Assembly (NCBI GenBank): GCA_015179025.1
Contig: WHUX01000008.1
Location: 496,001 to 560,000 of the forward strand
Reading direction: 5' to 3'
Source of the DNA: Terfezia claveryi
Taxonomy: Eukaryota; Ascomycota; Pezizomycetes; Pezizales; Pezizaceae
DNA: 64,000 nucleotides
Numbering within the stretch: position 1 is the first letter of the stretch; each line of letters opens with the position of its first letter. Made by a program: the position numbers and the translations under genes. The notes beneath the pieces are model-generated. The model searched no databases and was not told where the DNA came from. It was given only the letters and a program-made list of their open reading frames with translations. This document shows, one piece after another, positions 23,647 to 34,880 of the stretch.

Positions 23647-24528
23647 TCACTGCCTACGCCCATAATCCCTATCTCTGCTCCTGTCTCTTCGCCTATCACT
23701 GCTCTCCGGCTTGAATCCCCCGACATCCTTTTGGTGGTGGCCACTTCCGCCCCGTCGATGCTCAGGTGAGCACGACCTAGTGATGCTTCTCTTCTTTCGG
23801 GCAGGGGAGCCGTCCTTCTCTTCACGGTTCCGTCGTGAACTTCGCCTGGGATCATCATCATGTCGTGGTCCTCCATTACGATCGCGCGAACGTGACCTAT
23901 CTCGTCTTGAGCGGTGCCTATCTCGTTCACGGGAGGGATTTCGGCGCCATCGTTCAGCCCGGCGATGGCCCCGTTCACTTCCCTCTCCTCTGTCCCTAAT
24001 AGCGCCTCTTGAATCCATACGACTAGGGGGGCCCCATTCACGTATCCTAGGATCACTCTCTCTTCTGGATTGAAATCCTTGGCTTTCAGCTTTCTCCCGC
24101 TCATCCCTACTCCTCCCACCGAAATCACCAGCCTTCCCGAACCCAACCACCTTGCCGTCTACTCGGTCATGATCTCCAACACCTCGCACCACACTCTTAG
24201 CCTCTTCCCGGATTACTTCCTGCTCCGGTTCTCTGTTCCTGATCTTGACAGGTAGACCCAATGCTCTCGCCATCTCATCTTCCTCGGCTTCTTTGACCTT
24301 CCTAAGTTCCTCTACCCGGCGAGCACGTTCTTCATCTGCGGCCTGTGATTTGTTGTCTTTGGCATACCACGTGAGATCCTTCCCTTGTTGCCAACGCCCA
24401 ACTGGGGCCATAAGCGAGTGTCCAAGATAGTTCTCGCGGTCTTTGTCGCTTTTCACGGCTTCCCAACTGAATTCGCTTCGGCCACCACGAGAACCCTCAC
24501 GCAAGGGCCGAGAGGAGAGGAGATCCAT
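23647..24528 (-). CDS. MMTAG2-like (kinase phosphorylation domain) nuclear protein
   Basis: Single exon, 293 aa. The N-terminal 60 residues carry the conserved eukaryotic box of the family: [17 protein letters not shown], followed by [20 protein letters not shown] (about residues 20-57). A charged helix (about 60-95, [20 protein letters not shown]) follows. The C-terminal half is an Arg/Ser/Asp/Glu-rich disordered tail with [13 protein letters not shown] repeats like those of splicing-associated proteins. Family knowledge: homologues of multiple-myeloma tumour-associated protein 2 are nuclear and poorly characterised. The RS-like tail suggests association with RNA-processing bodies, which is inference. 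The ATG at 24528 is the first in frame and sits directly before the conserved box. No splice sites are needed. Confidence 0.85.
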   Translation of the reverse strand: MDLLSSRPLREGSRGGRSEFSWEAVKSDKDRENYLGHSLMAPVGRWQQGKDLTWYAKDNKSQAADEERARRVEELRKVKEAEEDEMARALGLPVKIRNREPEQEVIREEAKSVVRGVGDHDRVDGKVVGFGKAGDFGGRSRDEREKAESQGFQSRRESDPRIREWGPPSRMDSRGAIRDRGEGSERGHRRAERWRRNPSRERDRHRSRRDRSRSRDRNGGPRHDDDPRRSSRRNREEKDGSPARKKRSITRSCSPEHRRGGSGHHQKDVGGFKPESSDRRRDRSRDRDYGRRQ

Positions 24529-27083
24529 GGTGTAGTAGAAGATCTTTGGATGAGTCGGTGTGGAATGGGTACTGATTGATCCTCAGCCCGTTATTTTCTT
24601 TGGCAGCTTTGAGGTTAAGCTTCCTTACTTCTTGGCACTCACGTAGTGCGAACCACGCAATTGCCACGAGAGGCTGAGACTGCCAAGCTTTCGTTCTGCA
24701 ACTGAAACTTTGTTTCGGGTTGCAGGCCAGACTTGGTGTCCTCGGGTCCGTCCGGGAAAGTCACCTCTTTGCAGATATTCCGTACCCCTGCTCACAACAT
24801 TATTAGATAGGTACCCCAGCTCCAAGTTTAATACTTCTAAATTATCTACTCCCTCAAGCTCAACAATAAACTCACCTTGCATTGGATACTTATGGCATCT
24901 CACGTACAGTTGTTTGCATGCAATATCAAGCTAGTCCCGTGCCCTGATTCAAAACATCCGGACCAACTAGATTAAACATTCATTGACACAACCGGGGCCC
25001 CATGGACATACCTACATAAATGCTACTTTCTACAACTCCCCACATACCCACATCTCGCTACCTACCAAGCTGGCGTTTCGGTGATCATGGGATTCGAAAA
25101 GTGGAATGTTGAACCCGCCACTTAAAATTTTTTCTTTCCTTACAGCGTTCCACGGAAGTAAGAAAGGCAGCGGAGCTCTGTGATGCTGGAATGAACGCAA
25201 CCAGACTAAGAAACAGAAACGGGTTTCGCTCCAAAGATGAGCTTGTGCTAGTCAGGATCGGCAACAGGGTTCACAAATCCGGGTGGTAAGAGGCTATTCG
25301 CGGAATGAAGTCGAGCTGCAAGAGGGTAAGCGATACCTACAGCAGATGCCTGGGAAATATGACACGCAACTTCGCCGTTCGAAAATAATCACCATATCTA
25401 CCGTTCGACAATGTAATTTCAGGCTCTGATTGAGTGCACCCTGGCTCAGTATCAGTTAGGTGAACCCCTTCCTGGAGTTTCCCCTCGCAGCTTACCTTAA
25501 AGGGCTCTTTTATATTCCACTTCCGCCCTCGCATTTTCCATTGGCGAATTTCTGAGAGTGCAAAATATCATAATTGGGACACCACTGCAAGCCCGGAGGT
25601 TACTATGTACTTAACGTAAGGGATGGGGTTGACAGGGTAGCGCGGATGGGGCTGAGGAGGCTAGGGCTGCGAGGCGCTCGATGCTTGCTACTGTATGCTC
25701 TGGCCTCGGGGAGGAGATTTCTTGGTGGTGAACTTTGAGTCCCTGTACCCTAGTCTGGTTGGCACAAGCCCCTCGAAACCTGTACCCCATCCTACCATTC
25801 GCGCCGCTACTCCATTCGCCTCGCTACCCGCTCGTAGATCAAACAAGATACCTAAGTAGGTAAAGTACCTGGTGGCGCAGTTACAACGGCATTGGCTCCG
25901 CAAGACATCCACCAAAGGTTAGGTTTTTCGTCGTAATGTTGAAATCCTTTGAAATCACCACCGTGCTCGTTACGAGAGAGGCTAGAGCTCATACGTTAGA
26001 ATATTAAAGTGCCTTTCTGGGATGCTGTTGCTAACTGCCGGTGGTCTCTAAGCCGCACCGGCTGCTTTCTTTTTGTTTTCTTAATGGGATCCTGACTCGT
26101 GATGTTCAGGGCTCGGGTTCAGGGTCCTTTTATCAAGGGTCCCCGAGAAGAAAGATAAGAGTCGTCCGGTTGACATACTTGTTTATTAAGAGATGCGGGC
26201 AATATAAGGCACTGCATGCCATTAAGCAGAATTTCAGACTCGAGAGCTTGCTGCCCTTATCGATGAGAGGAGACTACTGCCCCTTGATGTCGTTGTCGTT
26301 GGCCTCTCTCGTAAAACGAAATGCTCTTATCGCGAACCCTGTAATTGAACCCTGGCCCCTCCGCTAAGTGGAACACACAACACCAACCTTAACCAAGGTT
26401 TCTTTTGTTATTTTCACATAGCCTATGCATGGCTCCGGAGACAAGGGAAGCAGACATGTCGGTGTGTTCTCGCGTATGACGTTTGGGACTGGAGACTTCC
26501 GGAATGGGACTTGGCAACTGCCTCTCAGCTGTCGCGAGCAGTATATAAGATGGCGTGGGGTGGGACAGGCCCCGGGGGGGAGTGGTCGATGATCGAGCGT
26601 ACTCAGTCAGGAGAAAGGGTCCTCTTCATCTTCAGCGCGCTTCATCGGCCAGGCTGCCTCTCCGGTTCCGCTTCTCAGCCAAACCTTGCTACGAAATTCC
26701 TCCCCCCCCCCCCCCCCGACCTGTGCAAGACTCCGCCCAGAACGGCAAAAATTCTCCTTGCGAGAGTTGTATTCACAAGAGTAGCACACCGATAGACGAT
26801 AGACGCGGATCGGAGGGTTGCTGGGATCGTCTGAAAGGTGACCTCCCTCACTAATTGGTTTCTTTTTCCAGGCTTGTGTACTTGTTCCATACGCTTGTCG
26901 TCGCCGACGCTAACTTTGGGCATGTTCGTAAATACAGTGCTTTACCACCGTTGGCGTTTGAGAAGAAAAAAACTGTGGAATTTTGTGGATTGGAAGGAAA
27001 GCATTGAAATTGCTCTTCTGAGATTCGACTGTTCCAAATTCACCGGATTCGTTGATTGTTCTTCTACAGCAGCTTGAGGAAAG
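24529..27083. other. Intergenic region with transporter promoter/leader at right
   Basis: No recognised gene between the divergent MMTAG2-like and AVT genes. The right 550 bp look like promoter and 5' UTR of the transporter: a TATATAA at 26542-26548, a 17-C run near 26701-26717, and a possible 5'-UTR intron (GTGACC near 26837 to TTTTCCAG near 26873). A TA-GTCTGGTTGGCAC sequence at 25751 matches the ends of short inverted-repeat elements found elsewhere in the window. Confidence 0.4.
26542..26548 (+). promoter_or_regulatory. Candidate TATA box upstream of the vacuolar transporter gene
   Basis: TATATAA lies 536 bp upstream of the transporter ATG at 27084 and precedes a pyrimidine-rich leader. 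Position is plausible only with a long or spliced 5' UTR. Confidence 0.25.
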
Positions 27084-29529
27084 ATGAGCTACAGCAAAGG
27101 ATCATTTTCCGGAGCTCGGTCATACGGTTCCTCGGCCACTGCTATAAGGGTGGGACATGAACACTCGACATCACCCACAGCAAGCTCCCCTTCTCAAATC
27201 ATACCGAGCAGCTCACGAAGACGGTAAGTGGCAGATTTTTCCACTTCAGTTTGTTCAATGCAACATATATGATGCTAGGGTACTGTCATGTCGTTGATGC
27301 TCATTGCAAGGCACTCGCAAGGCACCAGGTACCCGATATATCAGCTATAGGCAAATAAATCAACCAAAGAACTGCATTTTCAACTGACTTGGTATTAATA
27401 GAGGTTCTCTGTCGAATACCGTCGATGCTATTCGCAATGCTGGAGGCCCCAATTCCATCGATAATTTTGCTCGGTCTTGGACTCGTGCGGCGACCTTCTT
27501 CGAGGTCACGCCGAGCCAAACATTTTTTGTTCCGAACGAAGTCGTAGGTTCGCACCGCGACCCTGAAGCAGGCCACACGGGGCTAGGCCACGATCGGTAC
27601 GCATCCCCGTTTGACGATACCGACTCTATCGACCATCACTACGATAGTGGAGTAGACGATATCGACGATGGTGACAACATAGACGAACGCAGCCATATGG
27701 TTAGCCACGGTCCTGGCCTGGGACCTGGTGGGATTAATTATGGCTCACTGGGCTCAATTCGGAGCATTAGAGAATCGATAGGAGGAACCGTTATATCAAG
27801 ATTGGGCGATGTTTCGAGGTTGAATGATGGGTCCATGAGGGATGCTGCGAGTATGTTCCGGCAGCAGCAGGGTTTAACTGAAGAAATGAAGGAACGGGAA
27901 CCATTGCTTGTCCAGAGAGTCGAGAGGGAGGATGGAAAGGTTGTGGCAGTGATTGTGGGACAAAGTACGATGCCACAAACTGTGTTCAATAGTGTGAATG
28001 TTCTCATAGGTATTGGGCTATTAAGTTTGCCACTTGGTCTCAAGTACAGCGGATGGTAGGGCTTATTCTTTCTCTTAATATTGGCTCATTCTCGTATCCA
28101 CTTACTAATATGCTTGTCTGTTCCTAGGTTTATTGGGATCATATTCCTAACTTGGTCCGCTTGGATAACAAACTACACAGCGAAGCGTGCGTTGACCCTC
28201 TACTAATATCGGGCGTTCTACAAACTGACGTTAAACAGTATTGTCGAAATGTATGGACAAGGCTCAAGATCACACTCTGGTTACATATGCCGATATTGCT
28301 TGTACGTGACTTCTGAATTGGCCTGGTTTAGTCTGGTGTCTGACACTCTTCAAAGATGCCGCCTTTGGCCACAGAGCACGGATTTGGATCTCCGTGCTAT
28401 TTAGTATGGAGTTACTCACGGCTTGTGTTGCACTAATTATCCTCTTTGCAGACTCTCTGCACGACTTGATACCTTCCGTCTCAGTTACGGAATGGAAACT
28501 CGCTGCGGTCGTTATCCTTACGCCTTTAAGTTTCTTACCATTGAGGGTTCTGAGCTTTAGTAGCGTTCTTGGCATCATGGCTTGCTTTGGGAGTGAGTTA
28601 CTCTCCGGCATAATTCAACAGGCTCTTGCTAACATGAGAGCTTATAGTCGTTTCTATCATTTTCATTGATGGCCTATACAAGCCAGAAAGGCCAGGAAGC
28701 CTGAGACAACCAATGCCGTCACATATATGGCCACAGAGTTGGGCAGCACTGCCAATGAGCTTTGGTCTCCTGATGTCCCCCTGGGGAGGACATAGTGTGT
28801 TTCCAAACATCTACAAGGATATGAGGCATCCTCATAAGTACAGGAAAGCTGTTGATATTACCTATGCCTTCACATTTGGCCTAGATATGTCCTTGGCCCT
28901 CCTTGGTGTTTTGATGTTTGGAGATTTGGTCAGAGATGAAGTGAGTCGAGAAGATTCATGATTCGTAGGGCAGTGACTAATGTGGCAACAGATTACATCC
29001 AACATCCTCAGTCTAGCATCTGAATACCCAGCGGCACTAAGTATAATGATGGTAACGTGTATCGCCATTGTCCCATTGACAAAGACTCCTCTAAAGTGAG
29101 TTATCGTTGCCTTTTCAGACATTTCATGGACTAAGCATATCATCTAGCGCCCGCCCGATTATCACTACCATTGAAGTAATGACCGGCCTCGATAGCCGCA
29201 CTCTTCCTACAGACGAACCCTCGGTTGGCATGTCCGCATCCCTCCGTGGCCTACTCAAAATCTGCCTCCGTATTCTGTGCAACGTAGTGTTCGTTGGTAT
29301 TGCTATTCTCTTTCCAGCTTTTGAGAACGTCATGGGGCTTATGGGAAGCTTTTTGACTTTCTCTATTTGCGTGATTTTACCGATGGTCTTCTACCTCAAG
29401 ATTTGTGCCGAGGACATCAAACCAGGGGAGAGGACATTGTGTTGGGTATTATTGGGCATCAGCACATTTCTCGCGGCGTTGGGGACGGTTTGGAGTTTCC
29501 TGCCTCTCGGGAGTTTGCCGGACTGGTAA
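27084..29529 (+). CDS. AVT1-type vacuolar amino-acid transporter (AAAP/SLC32 family)
   Basis: Eight exons: 27084-27223, 27402-28055, 28128-28186, 28239-28301, 28356-28592, 28648-28940, 28992-29095, 29148-29529; all junctions GT-AG and the frame closes at 643 aa. The cytosolic N-terminus (about 230 aa) is Ser/Asp-rich with a conserved NSIDNFARSWTRAATFFEVTP block just after intron 1. The membrane domain opens with MPQTVFNSVNVLIGIGLLSLP (about 235-255) and continues through LKYSGW-FIGIIFLTWSAW, YADIAYAAFGHRAR, SMELLTACVALIILF, FGLLMSPWGGHSVFPNIYKDM and NARPIITTIEV. These are the landmarks of AAAP carriers with 10-11 helices. Family knowledge: fungal Avt1-like proteins use the vacuolar proton gradient to move neutral amino acids into the vacuole. 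The stop directly overlaps a GTAAGT donor, so a further 3' exon cannot be excluded. Confidence 0.92.
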
Positions 29530-30713
29530 GTTTGAACTTGCGTTTTCGATAATGCACGCATAGACACTTTTTGGGGATTCCGGGATACTTTGGGCTTGTT
29601 TTTTTTTTGGAGGTTCGGGCTCGGGCTCGGAATCGGGCTCGGGTACTAATGTTTCTTGTGTGTCGGAGTCTGGTGTAGAATGCGACTGGGGTGGTTAGTG
29701 GGCCGGTGATGGGTCCAAGCACTAGTGGTGGCAGTTAGGTGGGGGTTCAGTGGGGTTATTACCGATGTTCTCATTTTATTACCATTTACTTTCCTTTAAA
29801 TTCCGCCTTCCTATTTTGGATTCTTTCACACTTGTCTTTGTTAGGCTGCCTGTCGCGGTTGGTTGTCAGTTTGTTAACGGTGTGGGACTTGTCTTTGCTG
29901 ATCCATTTTTTTTTGCTTCTGTCGCTTTCCTCATTTCTTTTCTCAGGTTTTTTTTTTTTTTTTTTGGCATGCATGCATAGCTGTCGACATATCTTTGGCA
30001 ATCGCTGTTGAGGGTCTTGTATCTGTCATATTACTTCCTACATACATTTAGCTCTTGTGGCCAGCATAAATGGGGATAATGCATAAGCCCCAGAGAAAAA
30101 TCAAAGATTTAGAGATTATAGGTTGATTGATCATGAACATCTCCCGGATATCAAACCGGGCCAATTATCGGTGCGGGTCTTACTAATTTTTTGATCGGTG
30201 GTTTTGTACGATGTTAAATCTTAACATCCCCCCCGGCCGGCGACAAAAGGGCCCTTCAAACTGATCCCTGATCTCCCTATCGAATTGCCATCCATTTCAT
30301 GAAGTTTATGTATGTCCGCATGATGTGGTGCATAAAGCCCTGCGGGCCGATTGAGAACTCTGAGCACATCTTACCAGTTAATGGACGAGTGGTGCCGAGG
30401 CAAATTTGTGAGGCTGGGAAAATTAGATAAAAAAAGTTGTTTTTCTTCTTTATTTTTGGAGATAGGTTGGAAATGGGGCTGGGGGGATTGTTGACGAGGG
30501 TTGAGAAACGGTGAGAAAGAGAACGGGGGTTGGGGGGGGGGGGGGGGGGGGAGAGATGGGGGAATTGGGACCCTACATCATGCTTGAGCATGGAACATGT
30601 TATTTTTGGTTGTACAAAAAAAACTGTGGAGTTGTCGAAAAATAATCAACGGGGAGTGTTTTTGTATACGTGATGAATCATTAGATATTTCTCCTAACAA
30701 TAGAGATATATAA

Positions 30714-30772
30714 TTAAAAAATAATAATAAAAATAAAAATAATGATAATAATAATAATTTTTTTTTTTTTAA
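30714..30772. repeat. AT-rich trinucleotide-like microsatellite
   Basis: A run of ATA/AAT units with interspersed A-runs followed by a T-run. Simple-sequence DNA with no coding role. Confidence 0.6.
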
Positions 30773-31064
30773 TTTTCCCTTCCCTTATCATATAAAATTT
30801 ACTGTACCGCAAATCATTTTGGCCGGCGGCCGATTACCAAATTTATTCATTTGGGTTTTCTCCCTTACCCCCCTTCCCTACCCCCCCCCCTGCCCCCCTT
30901 TAACTGGGCCCGCCATACATAGATAGATAAGTTTTATTTTTTTTAAAAAAAAAAAAAAAACCAATCCCAGGGGTCTCTTCTTTGCTTTCCCGGGTATACG
31001 GTAGATGGACGGATGATGCATCATGTAGCTGTTGTTGTTGGGTTACGTTGCTTCTGGTGCACAC

Positions 31065-31105
31065 ATCATACATACATACATACATACATACATTACATTA
31101 CATTT
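31065..31105. repeat. (CATA)n / (CATTA)n microsatellite
   Basis: Six to seven tandem CATA units followed by CATTACATTACATT. Simple-sequence repeat. Confidence 0.6.
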
Positions 31106-32021
31106 TGTTTTTTGTTGCAGATCTGGGCGATCTCAGGTGCAGAAATTATGGTAATAAATATGTGTGGTTGTATTTTCAACCTTCCTAGTTGTGGTTTCGT
31201 TGCTAAAAATGAAAAGGGAGGGGTATGTTTACCCTGAGTTACATATATGTAAAGTCGCTTCTGGCATATGCCATTTTGTCAACAGTCTCTATTTATTTGC
31301 CCAAGCTGATACATACATTAAAAGGGAAATATGATCTCAGAAGGCTGCTACAACTAGAAGGATTATTCCACAATTTCACTAGCCGTTTCACTTTCTACTT
31401 TCTCATTTACATGAAGCCGTTACCCTGAACTCCCGAAAAGCAGTTCGCTCACCTTAGAGCTAAGGCAAAAGAAAATACAGAACTCGTCAAAGAACCAGTT
31501 TTGTGATGTAACAACGCCTGAATGTACATTGCTGATCACAAAAACAGTGTAGATCGATAAGTAGCCTGGTAAATCGAGGTGGGGTACCTTACTGAAGCCC
31601 CACTGTATTACACGGAAATCTAAAAGAATTTACTGTGAACTATATGTAATCAACAAATTTTGATAAGAACTCCCGAGAAAAGCAAACAAAAAAAAGAAAA
31701 AAGATATGACCCGCACGCCGGAAAAAGAAAGACAAGAAAATCTAAGATACGAAAGTCAGAAGGGGATTATGCAGGCTTACGAATGTATTGCGTGCTGCTC
31801 AATGATGCACAAGGCCGATTGGCGGGGATAAAATCCCACCCACTCCCTTCTCCCCCGGAATTATAAATACCATAAAAAAAACAACGAACATGCGCACTCT
31901 GGGCGAACCGTCGACCGGCTCGGATATCCTAATACTGTTACACTAGGCTACACCGGTAGCCTTTATCCCCACCCTCATCTCATAAACCCCACTACCCCGC
32001 AAGCACTTCATAGGGAAATAA

Positions 32022-34285
32022 TTATTCGGGAAGGGACCCACCGCCTCCAGTCCCACTCTGCGCCCTCTCTGCCTCCCTCACTGCCTCCTCCCACTTTCCA
32101 ACCGCGAACTCCACTGCCTTCATCGTTGGCCCTAATATTTCCTCGACTAGCTTCCTCCCACCAGGGATATTATCATCAACTCCCTTCCTCCTCTTCTTCC
32201 CGGTAGCTTTATATTCCGCCAACGCCGCCTGCTTCCTCCTCTCCTTTTCCTTCTCTCTTTCCTCCTCAGCCTGCTTCGCCACGGCCTCAACTCTGTCGCC
32301 ACTGCGCCGTAACGAACCCAAGAGGGTCTGGAGGTCCGCTGCACGCTTCTCGTCCCCAGACAAAAAGGCAAGCCAAAAGTGATGAAGGAATTCGGTGGTC
32401 GTGGCATGGGTGAGGGTAAGTGCGTCGTGAATGGGCCGAGGAATATCTTCGAGGTTGATATTCAAGGCGTCAGGGGGTGGAGACCCACTGTTCACCGCTG
32501 CAATAGTGGCGGTATCGTATAAATGTCCCCCACGGTCACTAATCGCTTGTGTAATCTGCCCCATCGCACTCCGTATATGTCCACCTTTGCTAGAAGCAAC
32601 TACAGCAGCAGCAGCAAGATCCAGTGCTCCATGTGAACCCAGCCCATTCCTCAAACGCCGTAAAACCTTCCCTGGATCTTTTTTGAAGATTTCATCCCCC
32701 ATAACATTCCCTTCCTGTTGTGAGAAAAAACGCCGCTGATCTTGAATATTGAGTATGATTCTCTCAACTTCGGTGTCCCCACGGAGGTCAGATAGAGCGA
32801 GTTCTTCCATAGCACGATCTTCGGAGAATCCTTTGTCTATTCTGAAATTTGTCACGTGATTAATGTAAGCGTCAGAGCAAATGAAGAGGGCTTTCATCCC
32901 TGAATTTGAATAAACACAAACAGTAACCTATCGATAAGGAAATGAAAATGGGCCATACGGGTTAACAGAGTCCACAATTTTCATGCTGATACTATTCAGT
33001 GTTCGTATGAGAGGGACATTTTCTATCCTTTCAGGTCGCATCGTCATGTCTGGCCTATTGCCTTTGGCCTGAGCTAAAGTTAGACATCGGAACGGACTCT
33101 GATGAGTTTCTCAAATTCACCTGACTTGTGTGCTGCTCATTGCCCTCCAGATTTATGAAATTTGGAACAGCATTAATCCTCTGCTTCTTCCGTGAATTGG
33201 CTGCCACCACCCAAAATTGTACATCAGCCCCCGCCCCCGACCCAAGATGCACTACGCTCCAGCAACTCCCCAAGCTCACCTTCATCCCCGGTATTCAAGT
33301 ACGAATCCACAATATCATCATGCCCATCCCCGGGCAATATTTTCTCACCCTTCAGCTTCTTGAAAAGCCTACTCGAGAAGAACCTTCGCCAAAAATCCCC
33401 CTCCGATATTTTTGGAACATTTTCATCATACACCCTCTTTACTAAGGGGTGTTGGCGAAATATATCCTGAATCTGCTCCCTACTTAAGGAGATCCTTACT
33501 GCGTTGTCCACCGTCTTCGGCTTCATTGTTGAAAGGACATTGTATGCTCCTTTCACCTGGTTTCGCTCAATAGCATAGGCTCGTAGCAGATGTGTTCGAG
33601 TAGACCAAAACTGCGCAGCGGTGATCGACCCCTTGAGCACTGTTTCAAAAAAAGTCCTACCGAGGTCTGCATCGTGTTTTAGCAAGTCTTGTTGAAGTCC
33701 ACCATCTGCTTGTAGGCGTGCGTCGCTCCATACGTCCGTATCCCGTCTCCCGCTAAGTGCTGACGCAATAGCAAGGGCTGCTGGAGTTCCAGCAACGGAA
33801 ACTCCCGGTGTAGGTGTTCCCGGGGCCGGAATGGCTCCTCCAGCTGGTGCTGGGTTCTTGTGTGCCTGGATGACCACGGTCAATGCTTTCTTAAGTTCCT
33901 CAAGCTCCCCACGAGCATTCGTCGGTGATGTAAAGCTGAATTTATATTCTAAGACTGGGCCCTCCGGTGTAGACTGGAATATTTTCATCATGCAATTGGC
34001 TGATGTAGCTGGTGTAGCCTGTAGGTCTTGTTTGAAGGAGCAGAAGCTTTATTAGCCAGTGCATCATTCCCCAGTGGATATCTCATTCCGATCAAGGCAA
34101 TACATTTACAATATAGAAAGGAAGTGGGCTATGGACTCACTAGTGATAGTAGCAATGGGAATTATCAGAGGCTGAGCAGCTCCAGTAACTGCAGGAGTCC
34201 ATGTCACATCCGTCTGAGACGCCGTCAGGGCCAGCGTCCCATCCTTCTTCTTGTAAGCTACTGCACCTTTCACCACTGCTGCCAT
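32022..34285 (-). CDS. TFB1: TFIIH core subunit Tfb1/p62
   Basis: Five exons: 34285-34141, 34026-33256, 33200-33121, 33068-32959, 32841-32022; introns of 114, 55, 52 and 117 nt. The frame closes at 641 aa. Seen: an N-terminal PH-like domain (about 1-110) with VVKGAVAYKKKDGTLAL and NLQATPAT restored over intron 1; two BSD-type segments, the first around LGRTFFETVLKG...AAQFWSTR and the second around DIFRQHPLVKRVYDE...FWRRFFSSRLF; a conserved NFINLEGNEQHTSQ-AKGNRPDMTMRP stretch created by introns 2 and 3; and a C-terminal region with ERIILNIQDQRRFF and a helical, basic tail. Family knowledge: Tfb1 anchors TFIIH to activators, TFIIE and nucleotide-excision-repair proteins through its PH domain. 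The last intron is the least certain: a small extra exon within it is possible. Confidence 0.9.
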
Positions 34286-34740
34286 GAGTGCAGAGCTTGC
34301 TGAGTTCTTCGTGTATGTTGGCAATGTCTCCAGCGTGAAGGAAGTTCATGAATTATTATGGGAAAGCTAACAAGGAAAGCAACGTAATTCAGGTTGGAGC
34401 CGCACTGAGTGCTTGGCGCGCACCGAATGATTCCCCGTAGATTTCGATGATTGTTTCATTTTATATTAACTTGAATGGCTGCCCCCATATTAAGGGAAAC
34501 TACCTGATTTAAGGGGAGTTATTCCACTCCGATCGTTGCTATATATACAAACCATATACAGACTTGTCTTTATAATTTAACTAATTAGAGTGTTGAATTA
34601 GCATTTTATTTATTATAATATGGATATAGTTGAAATGTTTTATCAAACGAACCACTAGAGAGGGGGGTTCTATAGTCAACGTATAGACAACGCCTCACAA
34701 AGACCGCCGGGCTGTTATTTGTTCACTGCCCAAGTTAACA
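34286..34740. other. TFB1 5' flank, ends at retroelement target site
   Basis: A 455-bp AT-rich interval between the TFB1 start and the integrated retrotransposon. It presumably carries the TFB1 promoter; no specific element assigned. The last five bases (34741-34745, ATAGC) are the left target-site duplication. Confidence 0.5.
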
Positions 34741-34745
34741 ATAGC

Positions 34746-34839
34746 TGTAATAATATATGTTCATACATTGCTGACCCTCTCCTCTCACTCCCCCGTCCTC
34801 TCTATATACTTATGCCAAGCTTGCCAAGATACCTCTACA
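34746..34839 (-). repeat. 3' LTR of the Ty3/gypsy element
   Basis: 94 bp, identical to the 5' LTR, preceded on the minus strand by the polypurine tract and followed by the ATAGC duplication at 34745-34741. It faces the TFB1 promoter. Confidence 0.95.
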
Positions 34840-34851
34840 CTACCCCCTTCT
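34840..34851 (-). other. Polypurine tract of the retroelement
   Basis: Directly upstream of the 3' LTR the minus strand reads AGAAGGGGGTAG, a purine-rich tract at the position required for plus-strand priming. Confidence 0.7.
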
Positions 34852-34880
34852 ATAAAATAATACAATTACTCAATAAAAAT

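Larger units (their letters stand above)
29530..32021. other. Intergenic region with homopolymers and microsatellites
   Basis: Convergent 3' flanks of the transporter and TFB1. It holds T-runs (about 29949-29965), a G run (about 30533-30551), an AT-rich (TAA/TTA)n-like tract at 30714-30772, an A/T run near 30938-30960 and a CATA repeat at 31067-31092. No protein motif was found in any frame. Confidence 0.5.

Noticed and set aside
23598..24146. 182-codon frame overlapping the MMTAG2-like gene
   Set aside because: Alternative-frame shadow of the RS-rich tail; the other frame carries the conserved N-terminal box.
27301..27578. Minus-strand frames at the start of the transporter gene
   Set aside because: Antisense to exon 2 and intron 1 of the transporter, which has clear spliced homology motifs on the plus strand.
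32842..32958. A small extra TFB1 exon starting at the in-frame ATG near 32897
   Set aside because: The longer frame gives sequence that does not fit the family; a single 117-nt intron joins conserved blocks in frame. Kept as a stated uncertainty.
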